Assembly: GCF_900107045.1 (NCBI RefSeq)
Contig: NZ_FNON01000006.1
Span: forward strand, 186,001-250,000
Reading direction: 5' to 3'
Source of the DNA: Amycolatopsis xylanica
GTDB taxonomy: Bacteria > Actinomycetota > Actinomycetes > Mycobacteriales > Pseudonocardiaceae
Length of the DNA stretch: 64,000 bases
Shown: piece after piece, positions 57,002 to 64,000 of the stretch
Layout of the letters: the number at the start of each line of letters is the position of its first letter
Position numbering within the stretch: position 1 is the first letter of the stretch
The notes under the pieces: generated by a model
What the model saw: only the letters and a program-made list of their open reading frames with translations
The model's database searches: none
What the model was told of the DNA's origin: nothing
Program-made: the position numbers and the translations under genes

Positions 57002-57354
57002 TGAGCGAGCAGACCGGGTCCGATCTCACCAGGGCGGCGGAGAACGCCATCACCTACGCGCGCCGGGTCGCGGGCACCGCGCGCGCCCAGCGTGAACGTC
57101 ATCGCGAAGAGAACAAGGAACTGATCAAGGAGTTCGGCAAGCGCCGTCTCGCCGGTTCCGCGACCAAGCCGACTCCGCCCGCCGTGAGTGAAGCCGCTCA
57201 GCGGTTCCGATTCGCGACTGGGAATCCGGTCCCCGAATTCCCGAGCGCGAACGAATTGGTTCCGCCGAGACCGCCTCGCCCGCCGAAACCGCCACGATCG
57301 AGTGACGACGACGAGGACTTTTCGCAAGCGCGAATCATGATCCGCGGCGACTGA
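57001..57354 (+). CDS. Charged T7SS-linked protein of unknown function
   Basis: A 117-residue hydrophilic protein. The first 50 residues are a charged, probably helical segment (A-R-A-Q-R-E-R-H-R-E-E-N-K-E-L-I-K-E-F). The second half is proline-rich (P-P-R-P-P-R-P-P-K-P-P) and ends in an acidic D-D-D-E-D and an I-M-I-R-G-D tail. The ATG shares a base with the Hsp70-like stop, so it is coupled to it. No family recognised. Confidence 0.65.
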   Translation: MSEQTGSDLTRAAENAITYARRVAGTARAQRERHREENKELIKEFGKRRLAGSATKPTPPAVSEAAQRFRFATGNPVPEFPSANELVPPRPPRPPKPPRSSDDDEDFSQARIMIRGD

Positions 57355-57518
57355 CCGCAGTGCACTGTAGACGCAAGGAACCGGTAAAACCCCTGGTAGG
57401 GATAGGTGCTGCGAGCGAATACGCGATTTCCGCGCGTGCGCTGATCCACCTTTGGATGAGCGGTTCCCAGTCCGAGCATTAGCGCAAGCAACTACTTGGG
57501 AACAAGCGAGGACAACGT

Positions 57519-57546
57519 GGAACCAACCATGGCAGGGTCTCCGTCA
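57519..57546 (+). promoter_or_regulatory. SigM-like ECF promoter before the WXG100 pair
   Basis: GGAAC at 57519-57523 and CGTCA at 57542-57546, 18 bases apart. The consensus reported for the mycobacterial extracytoplasmic sigma factor SigM is GGAAC, 16-18 bases, CGTC plus a purine, and SigM controls the ESX-4 esx genes there. The predicted start near 57553 gives a leader of about 60 bases to the first WXG100 gene. Confidence 0.6.
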
Positions 57547-57613
57547 TAGGCACGTACCAAACGAGAACGACCGAGTACGGGCACACCACACTTACGAAGG
57601 GGGCTAGTCCCAG

Positions 57614-57946
57614 ATGGCTACTCAGGGTTTCAAGGGAACTCCGCAAGAATTCACCGAGGCGGAGAAGAAGGTCACCGAAGTCCGCGTCTCGATGGACAAG
57701 AACCTCTCGCAGCTGCGCGACAACATCGAGAACACCCGCGCCGGGTGGTCGGGTCTTGCCGCTGACGCCTTCGCGAACGTCATGGAGCGCTTCGACCGCG
57801 ACGGCCGCACGCTGAACGAGTCGCTGCAGCGGATCGCCACCCTGCTCGAAGAGGCCGGCTCCAAGTACGAGCGCTCGGAAGCTCAGAACGACGAGCTGGT
57901 CAAGGCGCTGCACAAGGGCTTCGGCTCCGCGCTCGAGGGCAACTGA
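57614..57946 (+). CDS. WXG100 protein, EsxU-position
   Basis: A 110-residue WXG100 protein, a helical hairpin secreted as a heterodimer by T7SS. The turn is W45-S-G47. The export signal Y-x3-E is Y85-E-R-S-E89 near the C-terminus. By position it corresponds to EsxU of mycobacterial ESX-4. It follows the SigM-like promoter and precedes a second WXG100 gene by 66 bases. GAAGGGGG is the ribosome site. Confidence 0.92.
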   Translation: MATQGFKGTPQEFTEAEKKVTEVRVSMDKNLSQLRDNIENTRAGWSGLAADAFANVMERFDRDGRTLNESLQRIATLLEEAGSKYERSEAQNDELVKALHKGFGSALEGN

Positions 57947-58012
57947 TCTTCGCTTCACACTTGCTAGTCCCTGAATACTCAAAGACTTTCTTTACACACC
58001 TGGGAGGGTGAC

Positions 58013-58300
58013 ATGCCTGACGGCATCGTTGTTGATTACGCCACCATCCACGCTGCGGCTGACGACTGCCAGAAGACCGGCGGTGAGCTGCAGGCGCAGT
58101 TCGACCAGCTCAAGCAGGACCTCGCCCCGCTGATCAACAGCTGGGAAGGTGCCGCTCGCGAGGCCTACGGCGCCGCGCAGAAGGCCTGGGACGACTCGTT
58201 CGAGGACCTGAAGCAGGTTCTGGCGCAGATCGCCGCCGTGCTGCCGCAGCTGGCCGACGGTTACCAGGGCACCGAGTCGGGCGTCGAGCAGCTGTTCTGA
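58013..58300 (+). CDS. WXG100 protein, EsxT-position
   Basis: A 95-residue WXG100 protein, partner of the preceding gene. The turn is W44-E-G46 and the C-terminal signal is Y84-Q-G-T-E88. Both partners carry Y-x3-E. By order it corresponds to mycobacterial EsxT. CTGGGAGGGTG upstream is a strong ribosome site. Two terminators follow. Confidence 0.92.
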   Translation: MPDGIVVDYATIHAAADDCQKTGGELQAQFDQLKQDLAPLINSWEGAAREAYGAAQKAWDDSFEDLKQVLAQIAAVLPQLADGYQGTESGVEQLF

Positions 58301-58321
58301 TCTCGCTCGCACACACGAATC

Positions 58322-58361
58322 ACGGTGGGCCAAGCGCTTCGGCGCTCAGGCCCACCGTTTT
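58322..58361 (+). terminator. Terminator after the WXG100 pair
   Basis: ACGGTGGGCC (58322-58331) pairs with GGCCCACCGT (58349-58358), with an inner AGCGC-TTCG-GCGCT stem, then TTT. A compact intrinsic terminator. Confidence 0.88.
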
Positions 58362-58376
58362 CGTTTGCCCGAAAGA

Positions 58377-58434
58377 AAAAGGCTCGTGCGCGTTGCGGGC
58401 GGTTAGAACCGCCCGCAACGCGCACGAGCCTTTT
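58377..58434. terminator. Bidirectional terminator from the GGTTAGAACC repeat family
   Basis: A 28-base arm starting AAAAGGCTCGTGCGCGTTGC (58377) is exactly complementary to the arm ending at 58434, around GGTTAGAACC. A-run and T-run on the two sides suit the converging esxT-like and DUF4333-like genes. It shows that this palindrome family can act as terminators. Confidence 0.9.
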
Positions 58435-58439
58435 CGGGC

Positions 58440-59066
58440 TTAGTGCGGGGCGCCGACCTCGTACTCGGGCTTTTCGTTGAGCACGCGCACGGTCACGGTC
58501 TTCTGCTGGCCGCTGACGTCGACCTTGCAGTCGAACGTCGTCCCGTTCTTGACGGCCTGGCCGCTGGGGCAGCTCGCGTTCTTGATGTCGTGCTCGCCGT
58601 AGTTCTCGGTCAGCACCTTGGAAACCCCGTCCTGCAAGGACTTCTGGTCCAGCGTGTCACCCGCGAACGCGCCGAGCAGCCACGCCGTGACGCCGGCAGC
58701 GGCCAGCACGGCCACGCCGATGCCGCCGAAGACGAGCGGCTTCTTGGAGCGCTCCTTCTTCGGCACGAGCACTTCCTCGAACGCGCCGAGCCCGCCGTAC
58801 TGGGTCGGCTGGAAGCCGCCGCCGAACTGGCCCTGCTGCTGCGGAGCCTGCTGCTGCGGTTGCTGTTGCTGCTGCTGCCACGGTCCGCCGTACGGGCCGG
58901 TCTGCGGCTGGGCGGCGGGGTTCTGCTGCCATTGCCCGGTGTACGACCCGGTCTGCTGCGGGCCGTCGGGCGCCTGCTGCCACTGACCCGAGTGCGGGCC
59001 GGTGGCCGCCTGCGGGTCCTGGGGCTGCCACCACTGCTGGGGCTGCTGTTCGGGCGGCTGGGTCAT
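58440..59066 (-). CDS. Q-rich membrane protein with DUF4333-like domain
   Basis: A 208-residue protein: a cytoplasmic Q/P/G-rich region of about 95 residues with repeated G-Q-W-Q-Q and P-Q-T-G blocks, one membrane helix at about 110-133, and a small outer domain. The outer domain contains A-S-C-P-S-G-Q-A-V-K-N-G-T-T-F-D-C and then T-V-T-V-R-V, with two cysteines as in DUF4333. Function unknown. It lies 28 bases downstream of the lipoprotein gene on the same strand, so they probably form an operon at the edge of the T7SS locus. Confidence 0.75.
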   Translation of the reverse strand: MTQPPEQQPQQWWQPQDPQAATGPHSGQWQQAPDGPQQTGSYTGQWQQNPAAQPQTGPYGGPWQQQQQQPQQQAPQQQGQFGGGFQPTQYGGLGAFEEVLVPKKERSKKPLVFGGIGVAVLAAAGVTAWLLGAFAGDTLDQKSLQDGVSKVLTENYGEHDIKNASCPSGQAVKNGTTFDCKVDVSGQQKTVTVRVLNEKPEYEVGAPH

Positions 59067-59094
59067 CGCGGGTCCCCCGGAATCGATCGGCTGG

Positions 59095-59979
59095 TCATCC
59101 GCCCTGCACCTCGCCGAGCCGCTTGTAGAAGTCGTCCACCGCGGCGTCGTCGGGCAGCACGGTCACGTCGGCGGGGTCCGGGATCTTCGGAAAGTCCTGA
59201 GGGCTGGCCGGGCCGAGGAAGCGGAAGTCGTACTTCAGCTCCATCTTGTGCCCGCCCCCTTCGAACTTCGCTTCCATGCTGATGGTGCTGAGCTTGCCGT
59301 CGGCGTCGACGACGAACTTGGTGGGGATTATCTGCTTGCGCAGCTCGGGGCCGATCATGTCCAGCGCGGACGGCGGCAGCACCTCCACCCGCGAGGTGAG
59401 GAACGCGTCGAGCGTCACATCGACGCTGACCTCGGTCTTGCCGTCCGGGGTGCTGCGCGCGCCCTTGACGGCCCGCTTGTCGGCGCGGACCGAGCGGGTG
59501 ATCGTGTCGGCCATCTTGCAGGCGGTGATCACCCCGGAGTACGCGCACAGCGGGCCGAGGTTCGCCGGCTTCGGCATCGACACCCACGCGGTCGGGGCGA
59601 GGCTCTTGTAGACCGGCCCGAGGTGCATGTACTCGACCTGGCCCTCGGCCGGGATGAACGTGTCGAGCGACTCGTCGGGGTTCTTCTCCGACCGGTTGCG
59701 GCTGACCCGGCTCTCGGGGGAGCCCTGGCGCGAGGCGGTGATGATGTTGTGCAGCCACTTGTCATCGAGCCTGATGTAGGCGTCGTGCGAGGTCTTCGTG
59801 TTCGGGCGGTCGAGGGAGGCGTCGAGCTTGTCCATCGCGCCCGCGAACTTCGCGTTCACGTAGGCCGTGGCGTCCTCACCCTTGGGCAGCGCCGTGCCCG
59901 CCTTCGCCTGGCCGCAGCCGGCCGCCGCGAGCAGGAGCACCGAGCCGAGCGCTAGATAAGTCGTTGGCCGTCGTTTCAT
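59095..59979 (-). CDS. Putative lipoprotein
   Basis: A 294-residue exported protein. The signal M-K-R-R-P-T-T-Y-L-A-L-G-S-V ends in L-A-A-A-G-C, a lipobox, so it should be lipid-anchored at the cell surface. The mature part is soluble with two cysteines (L-C-A-Y and T-A-C-K) close together near residue 155. No enzymatic motif was recognised; the C-terminal half has the alternating pattern of LppX/LprG-like or DUF domains, but this is weak. The start at 59979 gives the lipobox and has GGGG before it. Confidence 0.65.
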   Translation of the reverse strand: MKRRPTTYLALGSVLLLAAAGCGQAKAGTALPKGEDATAYVNAKFAGAMDKLDASLDRPNTKTSHDAYIRLDDKWLHNIITASRQGSPESRVSRNRSEKNPDESLDTFIPAEGQVEYMHLGPVYKSLAPTAWVSMPKPANLGPLCAYSGVITACKMADTITRSVRADKRAVKGARSTPDGKTEVSVDVTLDAFLTSRVEVLPPSALDMIGPELRKQIIPTKFVVDADGKLSTISMEAKFEGGGHKMELKYDFRFLGPASPQDFPKIPDPADVTVLPDDAAVDDFYKRLGEVQGG

Positions 59980-60084
59980 CCTGTTCCCCATGTTGAGCGC
60001 GGTCCCCGCGTGGATCGTCTCATTCTCGCCGGAGGCGCTCGCCCGGGTACCCGGAACGCCCCGATCGGGCCGTGTCGGGAGTGT

Positions 60085-60150
60085 GCCGATCGACAGGCCG
60101 GGCGTAAGATGCCCGGGCATACCGACCCCCCGCTTCGTCTGTCGATCGGC
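60085..60150 (+). promoter_or_regulatory. Inverted repeat upstream of rplM
   Basis: GCCGATCGACAG (60085-60096) and CTGTCGATCGGC (60139-60150) are perfectly complementary over 12 bases and enclose a smaller CCGGGC/GCCCGG hairpin. A possible promoter follows (TATCTT near 60158). It may be an operator or the 5' part of a leader structure for rplM-rpsI. Confidence 0.5.
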
Positions 60151-60243
60151 GAGCGGGTATCTTCATATGTCGTTGTGCGTTGCGGCGAGCAATCGTTAGG
60201 CACGCACAGAACCCACACGCAATGTTGACGACGAGGTAGACCC

Positions 60244-60696
60244 TTGCCCACGTACAGCCCCAAGCCCGGCGACGTCACTCGTGCCTGGCACGTGATCGAC
60301 GCCGAGGATGTCGTGCTCGGCCGGCTCGCGACTGAGGTCGCCACGCTGCTGCGCGGCAAGCACAAGCCGACCTACGCCCCGCACGTGGACACCGGTGACT
60401 TCGTCATCATCGTCAACGCCGAGAAGGTCGCGCTCACCGGCAACAAGCGCGAGCAGAAGTTCGCGTACCGCCACTCCGGTTACCCGGGCGGCCTCAGCAA
60501 GCGCTCCTTCGGCGAGCTGCTCGACACCAAGCCCGAGCGGCTGGTCGAGAAGGTCGTCAAGGGCATGCTGCCGAAGAACAAGCTCGGTCGCGCGATGGGG
60601 AAGAAGCTGAAGGTCTACTCGGGCCCGCAGCACCCCCACGGCGCGCAGCAGCCGCAGACCCGTGAGATCAACAAGATCGCGCAGGTCGTCAAGTGA
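60244..60696 (+). CDS. rplM: 50S ribosomal protein L13
   Basis: L13 (150 residues) is an early assembly protein of the large subunit. It starts M-P-T-Y-S-P-K-P-G-D-V-T-R-A-W-H-V-I-D-A and contains V-L-G-R-L-A-T-E-V-A and K-G-M-L-P-K-N-K-L-G-R. The start is a TTG at 60244. It overlaps rpsI by four bases. Confidence 0.97.
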   Translation: MPTYSPKPGDVTRAWHVIDAEDVVLGRLATEVATLLRGKHKPTYAPHVDTGDFVIIVNAEKVALTGNKREQKFAYRHSGYPGGLSKRSFGELLDTKPERLVEKVVKGMLPKNKLGRAMGKKLKVYSGPQHPHGAQQPQTREINKIAQVVK

Positions 60697-61202
60697 GTGA
60701 GGAAGTTTCTGTGACCAGCACCGAGACCGAGACTCTCGCCGAGGGCACGACCGAGTCGTTCGACGGCGTCGTGACCAGCGAGACCCCGGCCGCCCCGAAG
60801 CCGTCCCGCGCGGCCGGTGGCACCGCCCAGACCGTCGGCCGCCGCAAGGAGGCGGTCGTCCGCGTCCGCGTCGTGCCCGGCACCGGTGAGTTCAAGCTCA
60901 ACGGCCGCTCGCTCGAGTCGTACTTCCCGAACAAGGTCCACCAGCAGCTCATCCGCGAGCCGCTCGTGACCGTCGAGAAGCCGGACTCGTTCGACATCTT
61001 CGCCCGCCTGCACGGTGGCGGCATCTCCGGCCAGGCCGGTGCGCTGCGTCTCGCGATCGCCCGCGCGCTCGTCGAGGTCGACGCCGATGACCGCCCGGTC
61101 CTCAAGAAGGCCGGCTTCCTCAAGCGCGACGCGCGTGCCGTCGAGCGCAAGAAGTACGGCCTGAAGAAGGCCCGCAAGGCTCCGCAGTACAGCAAGCGCT
61201 GA
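60693..61202 (+). CDS. rpsI: 30S ribosomal protein S9
   Basis: S9 (169 residues) has a C-terminal tail reaching P-site tRNA. The core begins T-V-G-R-R-K-E-A-V-V-R-V-R and the end is A-R-K-A-P-Q-Y-S-K-R, the tRNA-contacting tail. An N-terminal extension of about 45 T/E/A-rich residues is typical of actinobacteria. GTG start overlapping the rplM stop. Confidence 0.97.
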   Translation: MSEEVSVTSTETETLAEGTTESFDGVVTSETPAAPKPSRAAGGTAQTVGRRKEAVVRVRVVPGTGEFKLNGRSLESYFPNKVHQQLIREPLVTVEKPDSFDIFARLHGGGISGQAGALRLAIARALVEVDADDRPVLKKAGFLKRDARAVERKKYGLKKARKAPQYSKR

Positions 61203-61227
61203 TCTTCATCGCGCTTTGCCGCTTTAC

Positions 61228-61270
61228 CGGAAGCGCTCATCCGTACTCGGGTGGGCGCTTCCGTTGTTTT
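61228..61270 (+). terminator. Terminator after rpsI
   Basis: CGGAAGCGCTCATCC (61228-61242) and GGGTGGGCGCTTCCG (61249-61263) pair over 15 bases with two G-T pairs, followed by TTGTTTT. Confidence 0.9.
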
Positions 61271-61343
61271 CCGGGTGCTTCTGGTAGCCCCGATGTGTCT
61301 CCCCACCCCCATGCTTGTGTAGGTCGTACAAGGAGGTCGACGG

Positions 61344-62678
61344 ATGGCTCGCCTGTTCGGTACTGACGGTGTCCGTGGGCTCGCGAATGACGAGCTGACC
61401 CCGGAGCTGGCGCTGTCGCTGGCGGCCAGTGCCGCCCGCGTGCTCGTCGCGCACGACAGCTCCCACCGCCCGGTCGCGGTCGTCGGCCGTGACCCGCGCG
61501 CCAGCGGCGAGATGCTGGAGGCCGCGGTCGTCGCGGGCCTCGCGTCCGCCGGCGCCGACGTGCGCCGGGTCGGCGTGATGCCGACCCCCGCGGTCGCCTA
61601 CCTGGTCGGCGCGCTGAACGCCGACATCGGCGTGATGATCTCCGCCTCGCACAACCCGATGCCCGACAACGGCATCAAGTTCTTCGCCGCTGGCGGGCAC
61701 AAGCTGGCCGACGACCTCGAGGACGAGATCGAAGCGGGCCTCACCGCGCCCGACACGCGCCCCATCGGTGCCGCGGTCGGCCGCGTGTCCGACGTCGAGG
61801 ACGCGCTCGACCGCTACATCCAGCACCTGCTGGTGGCCACCCCGCACACGCTCGAAGGCATCAAGGTCGTCGTCGACTGCGCGAACGGCGCGTCGGCGAC
61901 CGCCGCGCCCGAGGTCTACCGCGCCGCCGGCGCCGAGGTCATCGCCATCAACGCGAGCCCCGACGGCCTCAACATCAACGCCGCCTGCGGCTCCAACCAC
62001 CCGGAGCAGCTGTTCAAGGCCGTCGTCGAGCACGGCGCCGACCTGGGCATCGCCCACGACGGCGACGCCGACCGCTGTGTCGCGGTCGACGCGGCAGGCG
62101 AGCTCATCGACGGCGACCAGATCATGGCCGTGCTCGCGCTCGCGCTCGCCGAGTCCGGCGAGCTGACCAACGACACGCTGGTCGCGACCGTGATGAGCAA
62201 CCTCGGCCTGCACCTGGCGATGAAGGCGCACGGCATCACCGTCGTCACCACCGCGGTCGGCGACCGCTACGTGCTCGAAGAGCTCCGCGCCAGCGGCTTC
62301 GCGCTCGGCGGCGAGCAGTCCGGTCACGTCGTGCTGCCCGAGTACGCCACCACCGGCGACGGCCTGCTCACCGCGCTGCGCCTGATGGCCAGGATGGCCT
62401 CGACCGGCAAGTCGCTGGCCGACCTGGCTGGCGTCATGCACCGGCTGCCGCAGGTGCTGGTCAACGTCAAGGTCGCCGACAAGGCCGCGGTCGCCGACTC
62501 CAGCGCGGTCCGCGACGCCGTCGGCGCCGTCGAGGCCGAGCTCGGCGACGAGGGCCGGGTGCTGCTGCGCCCGTCCGGCACCGAGCAGCTGGTCCGCGTC
62601 ATGGTCGAAGCACCTGCGCAGGACACCGCGCAGGCCGCTGCCGACCGGCTGGCGGGCGTGGTCTCGGCCGTCTCCTGA
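61344..62678 (+). CDS. glmM: Phosphoglucosamine mutase
   Basis: Interconverts glucosamine-6-phosphate and glucosamine-1-phosphate on the way to UDP-GlcNAc and peptidoglycan (444 residues). The catalytic phosphoserine is Ser102 in I-S-A-S-H-N-P. The metal site is H-D-G-D-A-D-R-C, and the sugar loop G-G-E-Q-S-G-H is present, as is R-P-S-G-T-E-Q near the C-terminus. It starts M-A-R-L-F-G-T-D-G-V-R-G. AAGGAGGT lies about 9 bases before the ATG. The rplM-rpsI-glmM order matches other actinobacteria. Confidence 0.97.
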   Translation: MARLFGTDGVRGLANDELTPELALSLAASAARVLVAHDSSHRPVAVVGRDPRASGEMLEAAVVAGLASAGADVRRVGVMPTPAVAYLVGALNADIGVMISASHNPMPDNGIKFFAAGGHKLADDLEDEIEAGLTAPDTRPIGAAVGRVSDVEDALDRYIQHLLVATPHTLEGIKVVVDCANGASATAAPEVYRAAGAEVIAINASPDGLNINAACGSNHPEQLFKAVVEHGADLGIAHDGDADRCVAVDAAGELIDGDQIMAVLALALAESGELTNDTLVATVMSNLGLHLAMKAHGITVVTTAVGDRYVLEELRASGFALGGEQSGHVVLPEYATTGDGLLTALRLMARMASTGKSLADLAGVMHRLPQVLVNVKVADKAAVADSSAVRDAVGAVEAELGDEGRVLLRPSGTEQLVRVMVEAPAQDTAQAAADRLAGVVSAVS

Positions 62679-62747
62679 CCCGGCCGCCCCGTTTGGGTCG
62701 AAGCTTGTGCGCGTGCCCTCTCACCTGGGTACTTTGTATGTGCATCC

Positions 62748-62908
62748 GGTCGTGTTTCTTGGGCCCGTGTTCGCGATAGCCGAGCCCAGGCGGCCCCTGG
62801 CGGCACCGCGGGAGCGCCCGAGTAACCCGTTACGAGGGCGCTCCCGCGGCACCGCCAGGGACCACCTGGATCTCGACTCTCATCGAACGAGGCCCAAGAA
62901 ACACGACC
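62748..62908. repeat. 161-base near-continuous hairpin after glmM
   Basis: Outer arms GGTCGTGTTTCTTGGGCC (62748-62765) and its exact complement (62891-62908). Next comes an imperfect middle section of about 30 bases. The inner arms are CCCTGGCGG-CA-CCGCGGGAGCGCCC (62795-62819) and GGGCGCTCCCGCGG-CA-CCGCCAGGG (62836-62860), closing on GTAAC-CC-GTTAC. No coding frame in it is convincing. It could be a small inverted-repeat element (MITE-like), a structured RNA or an elaborate terminator. Confidence 0.75.
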
Positions 62909-62985
62909 AGGCGACGGCACCGAATGGCGCTCGCCTGCGTCATAGCGTCAACGCACGCAGACCTCGGGACAAAAAAGGGGGAATC

Positions 62986-63291
62986 ATGGCCGGTGGCCAG
63001 AAAGTCGATCCCGGCAAGATCAACGCCGTCGGATCGGCGTACAACACCGAGGGCGGTGACCTGGTCTCCGCGGGCTCGAAGATCGAAACCGGCGTCTCGA
63101 TGGGGCAGGTCGGTAAGGCTTGGTCGCCGGTCGCCGCCCAGTACAGCGACGCGATCAAGAAGTACCGCGACTCGGTCACCACCTACGGCCAGAAGTCCAC
63201 CGACCTCGGCGGCAAGCTCACGAGCGCGGCCGGCCACTACGAAAAGGGCGAGCAGGTCAACGCCGACGCCATGGCTTCGAAGGGCAGCTGA
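62986..63291 (+). CDS. Small T7SS secretion-target-like protein
   Basis: A 101-residue helical protein: M-A-G-G-Q-K-V-D-P-G-K-I-N-A-V, a central G-K-A-W-S-P-V-A-A-Q-Y, and Y-E-K-G-E near the end, matching the Y-x3-E secretion motif. By length and position after glmM it may correspond to Rv3440c of M. tuberculosis. AGGGGGAATC precedes the ATG at 62986. It lies two bases before the next gene, so the two are probably a chaperone-substrate pair. Confidence 0.68.
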   Translation: MAGGQKVDPGKINAVGSAYNTEGGDLVSAGSKIETGVSMGQVGKAWSPVAAQYSDAIKKYRDSVTTYGQKSTDLGGKLTSAAGHYEKGEQVNADAMASKGS

Positions 63292-63293
63292 CC

Positions 63294-64000
63294 ATGAGCA
63301 AGAACCCCTTTTACGGCAAGGCGCAGGCGGCGGCCGCCAATGCCAGGTTCACTCCGCAGGAGCTCGACGACATGCGGAAGGGCCTGGACGACCCGAACGT
63401 CTCGCAAGAGAACAAGAAGAACTTCCTCTACGCGCTGTCCGACGCCGGTCGCCTGAACGACAGTGAGGTCGCCAAGTACTCCCAGCAGACCGGGGCGAAC
63501 CCGGTCGACGTCATGATGGGTGGCCGGGACCTCAACAAGAACCTCAACAACGCGTCCAAGAGCCTGGGCGCGGCCGAGGAGGACCGGCGCAACGCCGTCG
63601 TCAAGCAGCAGAAGGGCGCCGTCGACGGCGCCCAGAAGTCGCTCGACCAGGGCGGCTTCCACTCCTCCGACGAGATCATCGACCAGGCCGAGAAGTCGAT
63701 GGTCCTGTTCGACGACTTCTACCCCCGGTTCCAGAAGGCCGGCGGCCAGACGCCCGGCGGCACGGGCGACGCGCCCCCGCCGAAGAACCGCCAGGTCGTC
63801 ACGGCGAACACCGGCCAGAACAAGGCCGCGACCCCGGCCGGTGGCGGCGGTGGCTACAAGGCCTCCGGCATCGACCCGCGTGGCCTGCGGATGGGGCTCG
63901 ACGAGTTCCGGGGTATCGCCTTCACCGCGTTCCACACGGACGCCACGATGCTGACCACCGCGGGCAAGACGGTCGCCGAGTCCAAAGAGGCGATGGACAA
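63294..64000 (+). CDS. Putative T7SS-associated protein, 3' end outside window
   Basis: At least 235 residues, cut by the window edge. It starts M-S-K-N-P-F-Y-G-K-A-Q-A-A-A-A-N-A. The N-terminal part is helical and charged (Q-E-N-K-K-N-F-L-Y-A-L-S-D-A-G). A G/P/T-rich linker at about 160-195 leads into a second domain (G-L-R-M-G-L-D-E-F-R-G). It starts two bases after the preceding small gene. By position it may correspond to Rv3439c, a neighbour of ESX-4 in M. tuberculosis. Whether it ends in a toxin domain cannot be seen. Confidence 0.6.
   Translation, partial: MSKNPFYGKAQAAAANARFTPQELDDMRKGLDDPNVSQENKKNFLYALSDAGRLNDSEVAKYSQQTGANPVDVMMGGRDLNKNLNNASKSLGAAEEDRRNAVVKQQKGAVDGAQKSLDQGGFHSSDEIIDQAEKSMVLFDDFYPRFQKAGGQTPGGTGDAPPPKNRQVVTANTGQNKAATPAGGGGGYKASGIDPRGLRMGLDEFRGIAFTAFHTDATMLTTAGKTVAESKEAMD

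Overview
The window is chromosomal DNA of a high-GC actinobacterium. GTG and TTG starts, ATGA/GTGA stop-start overlaps, WXG100 proteins and an ESX-4-type secretion locus embedded in the ribosomal-protein region all fit Pseudonocardiaceae, most likely Amycolatopsis or a close relative. The family assignment is inferred from protein character and gene order; no database search was possible.

Layout. 1-7434: rpoB (5' end outside the window) and rpoC, closed by a clear terminator. 7485-17325: an accessory stretch between rpoC and the str operon. It holds a SUKH-like protein, an MFS exporter, a zinc-ribbon protein, a secreted D-Ala-D-Ala dipeptidase, and a compact cluster of exported proteins: an SBP56-like protein, a polytopic membrane protein with a large extracytoplasmic domain, two facing small secreted peptides and an MmpS-like protein. 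A GNAT acetyltransferase and a 51-residue ORF follow. 17986-22300: str operon (rpsL, rpsG, fusA, tuf). 22685-28055: S10 operon (rpsJ to rpsQ). 28138-32331: spc operon (rplN to rplO). 32332-32937: a gene-free patchwork of palindromic repeats. 33656-36335: secY, adk, map. 36397-37021: an inserted MntA-HepT toxin-antitoxin pair. 37240-42091: infA, rpmJ, rpsM, an unexpected small ORF, rpsK, rpsD, rpoA, rplQ, truA. 42206-58300: a type VII secretion locus with the ESX-4 arrangement (eccE, eccB, mycP/eccD on the opposite strand, eccC, an Hsp70-like Rv3446c-type protein, two WXG100 genes). 58440-59979: a DUF4333-like protein and a lipoprotein. 60244-62678: rplM, rpsI, glmM. 62986-64000: a small secretion-target-like protein and a larger protein cut by the window edge.

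The ribosomal, RNA polymerase, SecY, Adk, Map, InfA, TruA and GlmM genes are the growth-linked core. The ESX-4-type genes form an inner-membrane secretion machine (EccB/C/D/E plus the protease MycP), and the WXG100 proteins are its probable substrates. A GGAAC-N18-CGTCA promoter ahead of the WXG100 pair resembles the mycobacterial SigM consensus.

The most striking non-coding signal is a roughly 125-base multi-hairpin element present twice (17334-17456 and 54946-55067). Its unpaired sequence is nearly identical between copies, while its stems differ by compensatory changes. The window also carries several families of palindromic intergenic repeats, a 161-base near-continuous hairpin after glmM, and possible ribosomal-protein leader structures. 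No rRNA, tRNA, CRISPR array or transposase was seen.
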